From positions 58,472,016 through 58,536,015 of the forward strand of contig CM070557.1 of the NCBI GenBank assembly GCA_036346405.1: a DNA stretch of 64,000 nucleotides, written 5' to 3'. The notes under the pieces are model-generated. The model searched no databases. It was not told where the DNA came from and saw only the letters and a program-made list of their open reading frames with translations. Below are positions 44,598 through 57,556 of this stretch, piece by piece. This stretch comes from Phyllostachys edulis. Its lineage: Eukaryota > Streptophyta > Magnoliopsida > Poales > Poaceae. The first letter of the stretch is position 1. Every line of letters starts with the position of its first letter. Position numbers and translations under genes: made by a program.

Positions 44598-45062
44598 CGT
44601 GTACCATCCCATCTCATTCACCCTGATTCACCCAACCAAATGCTACCAAAGCAAATTATGATTATATGGTCCACCAGGAAAATACATCTCATTCAATGAT
44701 CAATAATCTCTCTCTCGAGTAATTCGAAGTAGGATGGGCCAGGATTTATTGTTGAAGGTTTTATGGAACCAAAGTGGTAGGTCAACCATTCAATTTTGTC
44801 GATCAATCATATGTATTTATGTATGTACGTGCGTATCTCACCTTAGCTGTTTTGATTAAGACTATATTGATACATGAATAACTCGAAATATTTTTTTGTG
44901 AGGGAACAATTCGAAATATTCGATGTTTTAATCCAACAAAACACCATTTCTTTTGTTAAGAACTGTATGTGCGTCCAAATCCTCAGTCAAATTCGAACTC
45001 AGCTATTATCCCAATATTTTTTGTTGTTTCAATTTGGTATTGAATATTTAGTTGGATTTGTG

Positions 45063-45333
45063 CCCCCTCTGCTCCCGATTAGATGACGTTTTAGGATTTT
45101 GCACTTCAATCAAGACAGGTGTACAAATGAGTAAATCACTCTCCTTCGTTAGCTCACTTATTGCTCTTGGATGGTGTGTGCTACTCTGATCCATAGTAAT
45201 AAATAACCTTGGGAACAATGAATGGTGGAGATATGAAAAAAAAGGCCAGTTAAAAGTTATCTCAAAATTGTAGAATGACACGTATTTTTTGTAAGCTAGA
45301 ATGACATGTATGTATTCCAGAACGAAGGGAGTA
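45063..45333. mobile_element. Stowaway-like (Tc1/mariner) MITE
   Basis: The right end GAACGAAGGGAGTA is the hallmark terminus of grass Stowaway elements. The left end (CCCTCTGCTCCCGATTAGA, then GACGTTTTAGG) is a degraded inverted counterpart. The length is typical. Confidence 0.7.
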
Positions 45334-45403
45334 TATCCGAATAATTATTGGACCTCAACACTTCATGTATTTAAACAATTTTGTCCTAGCTTACTATCGA
45401 GAG

Positions 45404-47053
45404 AAGGGATGGCAATCGTGCCCGATTACCCGTGTGCCCACGGGCAAATACCCTAACGGAGGCAGGTATGGGCGTATTTCTTTGCCCGCGGGCATAGAAA
45501 CGGACATAATTTCTTACCCATCGGGTAAACAGGCACGGGCATGGGTAAGCTCCACCCGTGCCCACTTCGCCCGATTACCCGCAACCTACACTAACAAGTG
45601 GGGCTAGTGTCTAAAACCCTAGCCACCGCTCGATCGACTCGCTCCAAGTCCCACCAGCACCCGCATGCATCCCACGCTCCCAACCCAGTCACTTCCCAGC
45701 TCCCAACCGCCAGAAGACCCCTCCCATCCCGCGCCCCCCATCCCTACACGCTCTTCTAGATCTTCCTCCGGTCCTCCCCCAGTCCAGCCAGCTAGCCAAC
45801 CGCCGCCCTCGTCACCCGTCCTCCTCCCGGCCTCCCAACCAGCCACCCAAGAACTCTAGATCCGTCACCCTCGTCCGAAACTCCAGATCCGCCACCCCCG
45901 TCTGCTCCGGCCAGCTGCCCAAGAAATTCAGATCCGGCCAGCCGCTGCCCCATCCTCATCCCGACCAACCGCCGGCCTCGTCCTCCTCCCGGCCGACCGT
46001 AGTCCAGATCCGCCCCCGTCGCCCGTCGACCCGTCCTCCTCCTCCCGGCCCAGCCTCCTCGTCCCGCTTAGGCACCGCTTCCTTGGTCTTCGTCGCCCCT
46101 AGGCCACCAGCAAGGCCAAGGGGAAGTTCATGGCTCACGAGGTCGTCGCCGCCACTGGGGCCGCCTCCTCCACTGGCAGTACCAGGGGCGATGAGGACTC
46201 CGCGCAGCTCCACAAGTGCCGGCTACCCCTCGTCGCTGACGTGCCGAAGGGGAAGCACGAAGTAGTTGTCGAGGGGAGCTCCACCACCTCCGTCGAGTCC
46301 TGCTTCATCCCGCGCAGAGCCGCTGCCGCACTAGTGCCGGCGAAGCCGACCCGGATCTTGGCCTCCTCATCGCCTCCACCGGCTTCTTGGTTGGCGCAGG
46401 TGGCACCGACTCTGACAACAGCTAGGACCAGAGCAGCAAGTCCTCCACCACCGCGAGCTGGTCCGGGGAAGTGGTGATTCTGATGATGCTGATGTTGAGG
46501 ACACAATGGATGACTGATGAGGGAGTGTTGGGAAGGGTGAAAATGGATTAGGGATGCATTCTAGTGCTGACCCATAAGCCAAATCAATTTTGTTACTTCA
46601 GAGAACGCAGGAAGATCTTGAGATGGTATAGTTGAATTCTCACCTAGTTTATCTTCATGCACTAACCAGTTGCTAAAGAACTTGTCCCTTCCAAGAAATA
46701 GGGCATGCGTTGAGGTTATTCAAGTTAAACTATGTGTCAATTATCTGTGTAAAGTGTAAACCAATGTTCTTTCTTAGTACATGTCATTTGACAACATTCT
46801 GTAAGAAGTTCAAGGTAAAATTGAAAGCTTCAAAATGTGGTGTTACTTGGTTACTGCTGCTGATACTAGAGCATGCAAAAGAAGAACTGTATCATGTCTT
46901 AGTGGGTAAACGGGCATGCCCGCGGGCGACGGGCATGGGCGCGATTCTTCGCCCGTCGTCCTTCATGGGTATGCCTGTGGGGGGAAATCAGGGTCGCGGG
47001 CATGGGTATGGGCGAGCACTACCCGTACCCGCCGTGCCCGATATCCATCCCTA
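45404..47053. mobile_element. hAT element, 1.65 kb, target site ATCGAGAG
   Basis: Termini AAGGGATGGCAATCGTGCCC and (complement of the right end) TAGGGATGGATATCGGGCAC, with further GGGCA/TGCCC-rich subterminal repeats. The 8-bp duplication ATCGAGAG is exact at 45396-45403 and 47054-47061. The interior has a GC-rich block (45600-46480) and AT-rich 3' part. The plus-strand frame 46130-46477 (MAHEVVAATGAASSTG) has no domain I know. No transposase motif is visible. Confidence 0.95.
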
Positions 47054-47061
47054 ATCGAGAG

Positions 47062-48864
47062 GCACTAGACAGTAGGCGTCTGCGTGGACAGGTGCGCGCC
47101 TAGGGTGGCAGCCCGCGTGCTAACATTTGCGCTTACTAATAACGTTGAATAACATTCAAATTCCACCGAATTGTGTAAAGATCCTATCTAAATTTGTATC
47201 CACTGTACACATTCAATTGTATTCGAATCCATGTCAGAAGGTATTGCACAAAATATGATTTAACCATTGCTTGATTTAAATTTGACCGTTTACGACTTTA
47301 TGACCCTAGTTTTGATCCACATACTTCATGCTTTGTATAGCGGTTTGTATACTTTATAGCCCTAGCATTTGAATTCAACTGTTTACGATTGTCCTCTCGG
47401 TTCATTGTTCCCTTCAAGCCGGAATTTTTGGCGGATACAGCGCGTTTTCGTTCCGTATATGTAGATGGGACTACGTCGCGGGTGTATTTGTAGTTATGGC
47501 AACGCTGTTGCACGCCACCGCAGGCGCCAGTTGTCTTTACCATCATGACGCTGCGGGTGTCGAACCACCGAGGCCACCCCGACACGTCGTCCGGCCGTAT
47601 GGGGCCATGCGCCACCATCTTTATGCGCATAGCATGCCATGCGCACGCCATTAGGGTTAATTAGGGGTAATTAAGTAGGGTTAGGGTTAATAGGTAGGTT
47701 AGTTTTTTTGACAAAGCCTGCCCCGCCACCTCACCCCCGCCTCGCAAAGACTCACCGAATTGGTTGGGCCCGCCACCTCGGCCACGGTGTCACGGTGGCC
47801 ATCTTGCGCCAGGCAGCATGATGGCATACCCCCACACAAATGATTAGGTTAGCTGATAATTAAATAATTAGCTAATCAAGTTAGTTAATTAGGTTAGGTT
47901 AGGTTAGGTAGATAATTAGTTAGGGTCTGAAATTTGAAGGAATTTTAAAATATAGCAAATGAGTCTAAAAAATTATGAAATTTTTTGTAGAGCCTTCTAA
48001 CACCGTATACTTGATTGTGTAAATTTTATATTATTTTATTCATTCAGAATTTTTATTGCTATTTCGTATGAGTGTCATATTCGTACTAATGAATAAATAT
48101 CTATGCCATGTGTTGATTGTCGAAAGATTTGAACGAGGCCCTCCCTTCATTTGCTTTAATTTTCCACCGAAAGCATCAATCAGTCGTTATCCCGTCACCT
48201 CCTTGTTTCATCCATCGAATCTTTGTCCGCAGACATTTATGGCTTAATTAGCGCACAGGATAAGGATTCCTTTTGAGAGCGGTGGCTATAAATTAGAGGG
48301 ACGAGCGCGATTTCATTTCGCAGTCGCTCGCTCACTCTTCCGCTAGTTCATTTCATATCATAGTCGCTCGCTCGCTCTTCTACTCATTCATTTCATTTCA
48401 CGCTTGCTCGCTCTCTTGCTCTGTCGATTATATTTTTAGGGACATTTCAACGTTATTAACCGCCGTCGTTCACAGGTAGTTTGGTCGTAATTTTTAATCT
48501 ACATTGTTTATTAGTTACGAAATAATTAGTAGTAATTAATCAATTAAGTAATGTACATTAATTTGTAGTGTTAGTTTGGTCGTAAAGCGAAATCAGATAA
48601 TAAGAAATGCATTCACCGAAGAACAGAGGAGCATAATCTAATTAAGCTAGCTTATCATGTAGGTTATCACTCTAGGAAAACTGCTTTGTAATTAATTTAC
48701 AATCTTTTATGTTCATTAGCCACCTTCTCACTAATGTTCCCTCTATTTCATGTGTTGCAAGCCATGTCTCTACCGGAGCTACTAAAACAATTCTAGATTT
48801 TCTTAAATAATATTTTTTAAAAAGAAAATTACAAAAAAATATATAGTCGCCCCAAAAAATTACA
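47062..48864. other. Unassigned region left of the MULE
   Basis: No gene recognised. At 47645-47700 there is a run of TTAGGG/TTAGGTT-like words without regular period. At 48286-48420 a GGCTATAAATTA box precedes repeated TCGCTCGCTC and TTCATTTCA words, which looks like a promoter and leader, perhaps of a transposon gene. Confidence 0.35.
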
Positions 48865-48869
48865 AAAAT

Positions 48870-48976
48870 ATGTCACTGTCGCCAGTTGAACTGGCGATAG
48901 GTACCTGGGCCACCAACAAAGTGGCGAGAGGGTCCCTGTCACTGTCGCCAGTTCAACTGGTGATAGGTTCTTGTCG
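48870..48976. repeat. MULE upstream palindromic repeats, left half
   Basis: Repeated GTCGCCAGTT / AACTGGCGA words make short hairpins. The segment is an inverted copy of 54035-54115 (both hold GAGAGGGTCCCTGTCAC or its complement). The two halves were contiguous before the 5 kb insertion. Confidence 0.85.
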
Positions 48977-48981
48977 CCAGT

Positions 48982-51900
48982 TGTAAGGACCCTTGATATT
49001 GGAATTGTCTCAAATTAAAAGATTATGCCATAGGCATAATTTTTAACAGGAAACAATCCCAGTTTCAAGTTACCGGATATACGGCTCATGTTAGTTCCCA
49101 GGATTAGCTACTAACATGCACATATCCTCACAACATTATATCACGAGCATACAAGATTAGAATATTTAAGTAAAAATTTGCAGCGGAAAACATTAAGTAA
49201 ACAAGAAATAACAGATGAGGTAATAAAATAAACTTCCCAATGGTGCACCACAACCCAAGGGCAACCGACTGGGATTAAAGCCGAAGTACCAACGTAATCG
49301 CCTCAACTGGAAACATTAATTAGGGCGTTCTTTACCTGCAACAAGTGGACAATTCCACTTAGTACAGAAGGTACTTGCAAGACTTACACAAACTATTAAA
49401 AGAAAGTGTTTAATAGAACCTATACAATGGATTAGAATTTATACATGCTTAAGGTTGACAACAGGAAAGTTATAATGGCTTCAATTTTTGCAGAAAGCAA
49501 TACATCTTAATCCTACACTTGCTAAGTTTTGACAAAGCAATTTTCATAAATCAATTTGGACTAAAACAGTAAGTAAAAGAGAACATAATCATAACCAATA
49601 ACAACATCAAAGTGGCTGTCCACCACCATAAAAACTTTGCATGAATATCTCTCATGCCGAAATAGTACCCATACCCAAGTTTTATTTCAAAATCTATACA
49701 AAGATCTATTCAACTCAAGCGTTGTCCATAACCGTGGACATGGCTATTCGAATATTTTTAAACCCTGCAGGGGTGTACATCTTTACCCACACGACTTAAT
49801 TAGCCCGTAAGCCTCTGGAATAATAGCACACTACCTTTGGTATGCCGGCCGAGTAAACTAAGATTTGGTATTTTTCAACAAGTTGACACTATTGAGCTGG
49901 AATACCCATGTGTGGCTGATCCCGCTCAGTTCAAGTTACTAATAGAACCTGCCAACCGGGGGTCCACATGTTGTGCCGGGAATGCCGACCCGATCGACAA
50001 AAAATTAAATGACAGAAAGTAGAGCTGCGCTAGATCGCAATCGGAGCCCTTAAGGTACGTACATGTGATGGAACGCATATACGTCCTCACCCTCTTAAGA
50101 ACATATGATACTGATATGAGATCAAACACATATGTCCTTACTCCCCTGTTTTCCAACTCAATAGTATTAACCTTTTACTTAACCAAACAGCGCCCATACA
50201 CCGCGTGTGGAAGTACGTTGGGGCTTGAATCGTCCAGTCAATGTTCAGTCCTTAATTAATCCAGACAAGACAGCCACATTTCTCAACCTCGTGCACTAAG
50301 GCACCATCACTAGCATCCACTTGTCCAGATTTAAAATCAGTTTTGTCAAACAAAGTTTGATTTCATTTCAGTTTAAAAAGATTGAACAAAGAATCAAAAT
50401 AAATTAAATTCACTTATTGTTCCCAAATTTGATAAGATAAGCTTGCCAAACACTAACGTTCTACAGACTGCATGGCTAAGCAATTTCTGAAATAAGCAAT
50501 TAGTATAGAAGCACTACCTTAAGTTTGAGTGTATGATCAGATTAAAGGTAAGCCTCAAGTGTTAGGTTGTAACTAACTATTGACAGATCACAAATATTTT
50601 TTTAGAAAATTAGCATGCAACAGTATCACTGTATTTTGGAAATCTACAGTTCAAAAATTCTGGGATCAACATGGTGCAAAGAGGATGCATGGCTTGTTAG
50701 AAGTCCACTTGTTCACTCTTGTAGGTGTAAATGTTCACTCCGTGCAATTTATAATCTAGAGAGAAAATACGATAGTGAATAAACACCGATAAAATCGAGA
50801 AATCCAAAATGCTCAAAAATGCATGACAGTTACGTATTAATGAGGTTATGATTCTGGATGCATTTAGATATAGATTTTAGTTTAATTGGAGTTCAATTTC
50901 TTATGGACTTGTTGAGGTTAAATTAATTTCTAGTGTAACCATAATAACTGACGATACCTAGAGTTTAGGTGATATTGTTTTCCTTAACAGGACACCTAGT
51001 ACTCACAAACACTCTCTCTAGGCATTCTATGTGTACATCCACGATGATCATACAGTCAAAATCAATCCTCTTATATGTTCTCCTCTCAATTAGTCTTCTA
51101 AAATCTTAACAAGTATTCAAAAGAACAACTTATTTCATTATCTTACTAACTACTAAGACACTATTCACATATAAATGAAAAGACAACAGCTTCCCGAATT
51201 AAGCTTGTTTTGGTTAACCAAATTAATGTTTATTCTTTAGAAGATTAGTCTTTGTTAGTTTAAGGTCTAAAGCTCAAATGGACCAAAAGGCTACTAAGAT
51301 CAAAAATTCAGAAATGCCTTATGCCTACTGGCATTTGGCCAAAAGTCAGACAACAAGATTAATTTTAGCTAAGCTCCAATTATCTAGCTGGTTTAAACAC
51401 CTTAAACGATTTACTAATCACTAAGCTATTTAGATTCCTAATTTGACTATATTTCAGATTAGAATGCTGCTTGCTAGGTGATGATCAAAAGACCAACTGA
51501 AATTATTAACACCTCTAGCTACTGAATTAACATTGCCATTTGCCTATCAACAAAACTGATTCTTTTCAGATTAGCTAATTTAGTGGAGTGACCTACAAAG
51601 CTAAACACAACATAAAGCATTAAATCTTCCTTTACTATTTACATTTCACAACAGGGGTGAGTTAATTGCCTTCTGTTATTTTTCTGAAAATTCAACTTCA
51701 TAATGGGTTTTCATATTTGATTTTCAGATTTGGCTACTTCTATTAGATAGCTGCCCAAAAACTAATTGAGTTAAGACAACTTCTAACTACTGTACTTACC
51801 AATTCATGAGCCTATTGACTTTACTCATTTTCAGATTTAAGTTGATGTTGGCAGATCATTGATCAACTAATTGGATTTTAAGAGAAAAATTCTAACTGTT

Positions 51901-54029
51901 GCATTAACAATGTCAACAGCCTAATGACAACACTAAGTATCTTCAGGTTACTGTTCAAGTAACTAAAATGCTAATCTAGACTCCTTTCAACTCAAACTTC
52001 TCGTAGCTAATTTAACTATCTATTTGTTAATCGAATTTTTAGTGGTCAAATAGTTAAGCACAACACTTAGCTAAAAGTATTAGTGATCTTACATGAAGTA
52101 TATATTGTCAGTTCATGCAAATCTACAACAGGACACTTTCTAAATTGAACAACTACCATCTAACTCATACTAATTCAACCTTCCAATTTTTGCTAGATCA
52201 TTTAGGTGACCTAACAACATTTACAAGATTTGTTAACATTGGTTGGTTTGACAAAAGAGTTTTACTGACAAATAAATTTTTCAACTGATCATATTATCTG
52301 TTCATCAGTTCATACAAAGAGCTTCTACAGTTTTGACAACTAACCTTTTCTACTAACTTACTCATTCATTTGTTAATTATACTTAAGATCAATTAGTTCA
52401 TCTCCCTTTCAATTCATCATTTTTCGGTTGTGCTACAGTTCAATTGACATAGAAAAGAACAAAGAGGTCTGTGCACAGGGGAGCTTGGGTGTGGGTCGTC
52501 GCCGGTGAAGGAGCGGTGGCGAGGTGAAGGCGATGACTAAAATAAGTTCCCAGAAGACTAATGAAAATAAGGGAGGTGGCTACAGGACTCGGCCGGCACT
52601 TTGGCGGCGCGGCAAGGGCGAGCGGCGGTCGGCCGTGGAGGTGAAATGAGGACGGCGCGCCGGAGTGGCAAAGCATCGAAATTAGGGGAAGCATGGGCAC
52701 AAGTATGGTTTAGTGAACTCATCGGTGAGGTCGGCGAAGGTGAGGAAGCACCAAGGAGATCCGGCGACGACGACCAAGGCGGCGCGGCAGAGGTCCTCGC
52801 GGCGGGGCTCCTGGAGAGGATGAAAGGGCAAGTGAGTGATCAGAAAGGGTAAAGGAGAGCTAGAAGGTGCTCAGGGAGGGAGGAATCGGAGGGGGAGTCC
52901 TCGGAGGAGGAGCGGCGGCGGAGGAGGCGGTGCCGGCCGGACACGAAGAAGACGAGTGCGCGTGTCTCCTCAATGGACGATTCTTCAATTAATCGGGATT
53001 TTGATGGTGAGGTGGTGGGCGGCGTGTGTGGCGGCCATGGGTGGTTTGAGCTAGCCGAGCGGCCGGGTGGTTACCAGCTCGGTGGCGCGGAGGGGAAAGG
53101 CAGGAGAATGAAAAAGGTGAGGCGTGCTGCTTCTACAGATGAAGGTCAAGAAGCTGCGAGATGGGGGTGGCGTGGCGTGCATACAAGCTCACTTCGGCAG
53201 AGACGCGGGCGCGTGTCCCAGGCGCTGCAGCGGCGAAGGGGCTGCGTGGCGTCGGCGCTGCTCGGAGAAGAAGTCAAGCCGGCGATCGAGTGGGGCCCGC
53301 CGGTCAGTGGAAGAAAAGAACGACACAGCCGGTTGGGTTCAAGTTAAACAGTGGTTAGCTCGGTATGGTTTAGTTTGGACCGCCCGATCATGAATGGACG
53401 GTCGAGATTGCACGGGACGTTAGGACCACCCGACCAGGCGTGAGACCTGGGCCGTTGATTTCCAATTGAACCGTCCAAATACGTCGGGTGCGGCTCGGTG
53501 TAACTAGTTGACTCCGCCGAGTCAAGTGACCCGGTCGGACTCGAGTCCAACGCACAGTGTCACTAGTTTGGGTCTAGGGTTTGACCAAGATTTCAATTCC
53601 AATTCCTACTTTGACCAGGGTTTAAAAATAGAAATAAAATTTGTAAAATCCTAAAATAATTCAAGTGGGTTCCTGGGAAGTTATAGTGTCCATAAAAATT
53701 ATTAAACCTTACTGCTCCTGAGATATTTTGTATAATATAAATTCAAACTTAGTGTAGGCTATAGATATGTGTTTGAATTTTACGTGGTTTGAATTTAGTC
53801 CCAAAAAATTGGGAAAAATTATGTTAATTCATGATAATTGATATAATATTTAAATAAATTATTTTATAGAGATCTTCATGAGTATTTATTTTAAATTTCT
53901 TTTGTGGCTTTAGTTTGAATTAGAGGTTTACATTTGATTTTAAGATTTTCAAATGCATAATTTATCCGCATGCTCCAGAAATAATATGAAATGCATATAA
54001 TTACTGTTTATTAAAATTGGGCTGTTACA
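48982..54029 (-). mobile_element. 5.05 kb LTR-like insertion, target site CCAGT
   Basis: The insertion has TG...CA ends (TGTAAGGACCC at left, GGGCTGTTACA at right) and an exact 5-bp duplication CCAGT at 48977-48981 and 54030-54034. Read on the minus strand it starts TGTAACAGCCC, a start common in grass Gypsy LTRs. I find no second copy of either end inside, no primer-binding site and no coding domain, so the simplest reading is a single very long LTR (solo LTR). The right 0.4 kb is AT-rich, 52490-53580 is GC-rich, and the rest is AT-rich. Open frames in the GC-rich part (52601-53393 plus, 52700-52440 minus) are low in complexity. Confidence 0.7.
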
Positions 54030-54034
54030 CCAGT

Positions 54035-54133
54035 TCAACTGGCGACGGTGACAGGGACCCTCTCGTCACTCTGTTGGCGGCCGAGGTACCTGTCGCCAGT
54101 TCAAATGGCGACAGGAAGACTGACCCTATAAAA
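54035..54133 (+). promoter_or_regulatory. MULE promoter region with palindromes and TATA box
   Basis: Palindromic GTCGCCAGTT words continue to 54115. TATAAAA at 54127-54133 lies about 270 bp before the transposase-gene ATG, and a purine-rich leader follows. The region is the right half of the structure split by the 5 kb insertion. Confidence 0.6.
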
Positions 54134-54403
54134 CCCCCTTGAAACCCTAAAATTCAGCACATGACTCATTTTTATTCTAAAAAAGAGAAGAAGAGAAGAG
54201 TAGAGGGGAGGAGAGAAGCCAGCGAAGCGCTGTCCATCCGATTGCCTACCTTTCGGATAATTTTTTTAACCGAATGGGTTATATAGTTTTATATGTACGG
54301 TTACGTAATACAGTACGTTTTACATAATACTTTTCGATGGATAGTATAGTTTTAGATATGTGGTTAATCGTGGAAATGTTCTTTATGGTGCAGTGCGTCA
54401 AAT

Positions 54404-55267
54404 ATGTCCGACGTTGTCAATTTTAAAATTTACTATGGTCAAGGGACTATTATGGAGGGTTCCGAGGGGATTGATTTGCGTTATTTCCAATTAGCGACTG
54501 TGCCCCTAGCAAGACCAGAGCAGCGTATATGGGGCGTTGTGATGCGGTGGTTGTCCCATACATTCCAAGTGGATCGTGATGTGTACGATCTGAAATTAAG
54601 TTGCCTTTCCCCACGGGCGAAGCAGCCCACATATTGGGAGTTAGTGCAATTGAAGGGACCAAATTCATGGCAGTCATATGTACGCATCGCGAGGGAGGCA
54701 GGGTGAAAATTGGTCTTTCTAGTCCAAGCATATGCCAAACCCACTCCTCCACCCGCGGCTGAACAAGAAGGGGGTGCTGACACCGAAAAGGAAGTTGGGG
54801 ACTCCAGCCACAGCGTGGCGCACACAATGGCCAAAGCTCCTAGAGTTGCTGATGCCGTCGATGAAGACCCTGCGGAAGTAGCTCCTATGGTCAGACAAGC
54901 TACTGGTCTTGCTGATGAGGGTGAGGAGGTGGAAGCCATAGTGCAAAGGATGGATCTCGAAGACCGAGACTACATGGCATTGTCTGAAGATGAAGGTTCC
55001 GACGACGAGGATGATGTGGACCAACAAGCGGTTCCATCCGACTGGAACACATACTAGTTCGAGAACCTCGTTGTCAACGAAAGCCCCCGTGTGCCTTAGG
55101 AGTACGACCAGAGTGAGATCAGGCTAGAAGCTATGTACAAATGTAAGGAGGTCGTGCAGGACGCGGCCAAATTTTGGGCCTTGTCGGTGCGGCGCACATT
55201 CAAAATCGTCAAGTTTACCCCAAGATTCTACGACGTGTAGTGCGGCATACAGGGATGTCCTTGGTGA
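54404..55267 (+). pseudogene. MULE transposase, N-terminal part (five in-frame stops)
   Basis: One frame runs from the ATG at 54404 to the insertion at 55270 with no frameshift but stops at 54704 (TGA), 55055 (TAG), 55097 (TAG), 55238 (TAG) and 55265 (TGA). The first 100 codons are an N-terminal domain found in plant MULE proteins (VNFKIYYGQGTI). An acidic linker follows (ALSEDEGSDDEDDVDQQ). Next comes the MuDR DNA-binding/zinc region, MYKCKEVVQDAAKFWALSVR to FYDV and CGIQGCPW. It should bind the element's terminal repeats. Every stop can be reached by a single C-to-T or G-to-A change from Gln, Arg or Trp codons. Confidence 0.9.
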
Positions 55268-55269
55268 GT

Positions 55270-57540
55270 TGTAGGATCAAGGATAACCGACTAGAGGGGG
55301 GTGAATAGGAGGTTTTTAAACTTTTTAGCAATTTAACAATTTTGGCCAATTAACAACTTAGTCTAAACAAGTTACACTTCTAACTAAACAATTCAATTAC
55401 AATAAACAAGCTAGAAATATAAGTGCGGAAGAGTAAAGACTAGAAATAACCACAATGAGACAACGATGTTTTTCCGTGGTATCGAAGACTTGCCGGTCTT
55501 CACTAGTCCACGTTGAGGAAGCTTGACCACTCAAGCCGGCTCCACGAATTAAGCCTTCCCTCAATCACTATGGTTGTTCTTCCTCCGCTCCGGAGATAGT
55601 GAACACCGAACCACTCACAAACTTGCACCGGACCTCTTCACAATCTTCTTGAAGAGATCTCCGAGCTTGACCGCCAAGCCATCTAGAAGTGCAGCAACAC
55701 TCCAAGAGTAATAAATCACCAATCTTCGCTTGACGTTACTCAAGTGCAAAATGGATCAACTAGAATGAATGCACTTGAACTCTCTCTCAATGAATGCAAG
55801 AGTGAATTGGGGAGTAGAATGAATGCTCAATGCTCACAAGAGTCTATGGATGATAAATGAGTTGTGTAACATCTTCCTTGAGCAGTTGGGGAGGTATTTA
55901 TAGCCTCCAACAACCAATCTAACCGTTGGGGAGAAGTTTCCAACTTTTCAAATAAATCGGACAACCAAGAAGACAACATGCGGTACAACCGCTCTTGAAG
56001 CAAGAAGAACGGCTCTATTTAAACGCATTTAATGCAATCGATATAGCCGTTGAATTGAGGAGCAAGACGACCGCAAGCAAAGCTCGTTCATCCGATATCG
56101 GGGTTTTCTTAGTGAAAATGCACGCACTGAGTTTTACAACCGCCAGATATAATCGGAACGACCGGAGTGCGGTTCATCCGATTCAGAAACCGGAACGACC
56201 GATTTTCCAGAGAGGTTTGCTGAGAGAAAAACACATGTTCTGTTTTTATACTACCGCCATATAAATTTCGGAATGACCGGTGTGCGGTAGTATCACAAGA
56301 TGGCGCCAGACAACCAAGATCATGATACAACCTCTGAAATACTGCAGACTACCGATTTCAGAGTAAAAGCACAGTAGTCTTTCGAATTAAAATGCAATTC
56401 CAATTTTGAATGCATGCATGATCCTAAATTGATCCATATGGCACAAGAGCAAGCTATCAAGCTACTAGTCGTGATCCCTCTTAATAGTACGGCATTTAAC
56501 CTATAATCCGGTCTACCAACCAATTCGCTTAAGACCGGTAAAATACAAAAAGGATCCTAGACTATTTGTACCTTGTCTTTAAGCCTTGTAGATCTCTATA
56601 TTATCCTTTAGCATGCATCTTTACTTCAACATGTTCATCAATGCGATTAAACCTTGCACATACTTAATAAACACGTTAATCCCATATTCACATATTATCA
56701 TTAATTACCAAAACCATTTTTAGGGGCCTAGATGCTTTCAATCTCCCCCTTTTTAGTAATTGATGACAACACAATTAATATGTGAGAAGGTTTGTTTTGA
56801 ATATACTATGAGTGTATATTCTTTTGATGTCTTTAACAAGTAAAATAATTCTTGCAATGAGCACAGATAAATATTTGAGAGTTATTTTTCTTGTTAAATC
56901 CAATTTAAGGAAGACTCCCCCTAAACATGTGCATGTAAATGATAGATAATCTTCAAGCATATGTAGAGATTTTGTGAAAAAATTGGCGGAGTCTCTTTTG
57001 CATTTATGAAGTTGAGGAAGCAATGCAATATTGAGATATGACAATAATTGAGATTGTATTTTAAGATAATATGCATAAGCATCATTCAACAAGTGAGTGC
57101 TACAAAGTTATAAGTTATTACAAGCACGAAAAGATCAACCATAAAACCAGTTTTCCAAAACATTCAAAACACACATATAACAAATAAGCCCATATATGTC
57201 AAAAGACTAGCTCCCTCTAAAATTATGTCTTCTCACATCTTCTTCTTCTCCCCCTTTGGCATCAAAGTACCAAAACAAAGAGCATCAGACGGCTGGGTCC
57301 TGAGAAGGAGGAATCGGATCTGAAGGGAGCCGGAGCAGAGCAGTGAATCGAGGAGAAGCCGGTGCAGATCTGAGATGTTGAACTCAGAGTCTTTGCCGAG
57401 GAGCTGGAACAGGGAGCCGGAGCTCGACTCGCATCAACACAGGGGCCAAGAGAGGAGCAGCTGAAGAAGTAGGGGCCCTAGGAGACTGAGGAGGACGACG
57501 AGCAAACCGCTGAGGAGTCCTCAAAATTGCTCTAAGTCAA
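55270..57540 (+). mobile_element. LTR-retrotransposon fragment replacing the centre of the MULE
   Basis: The segment starts TGTAGGATCAAGG with CTAGAGGGGGGTGAATAGG, words that open many grass LTRs. Further on come CTCCCCCTTTTTAGTAATTG (about 56743) and CTCCCCCTTTGGCATC (about 57249). The expected 5-bp repeat of TGAGT is not found at the right. The MULE protein resumes about 350 residues later than it stopped, so the insertion was accompanied by deletion. The right limit is approximate. Confidence 0.6.
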
Positions 57541-57556
57541 GAAGGGCCGACATCGA

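Larger units (their letters stand above)
42997..44648. mobile_element. Composite TIR element with a large central inverted repeat
   Basis: The left end GGTACGTCTGGTTCATTCA and the complement of the right end, GGTAGCATTTGGTTGGGTGAATCA in part, are imperfect inverted repeats. The right portion shares CATCATATCCAAGTAACCAA and CCCACCAATCAAACACCA with the element at 11515-12277. No transposase. Flanks TAA and AAA do not give a clean target duplication. A hAT MITE is nested at 44328-44597. Confidence 0.5.

Noticed and set aside
47645..47910. Telomere-like TTAGGG words
   Set aside because: No regular 7-bp period and mixed TTAGGT/TTAGGG words. It does not match the plant telomere repeat as an array.
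52440..53550. Several ORFs in the GC-rich part of the 5 kb insertion
   Set aside because: No conserved motif, mutually overlapping on both strands, and inside a probable LTR.
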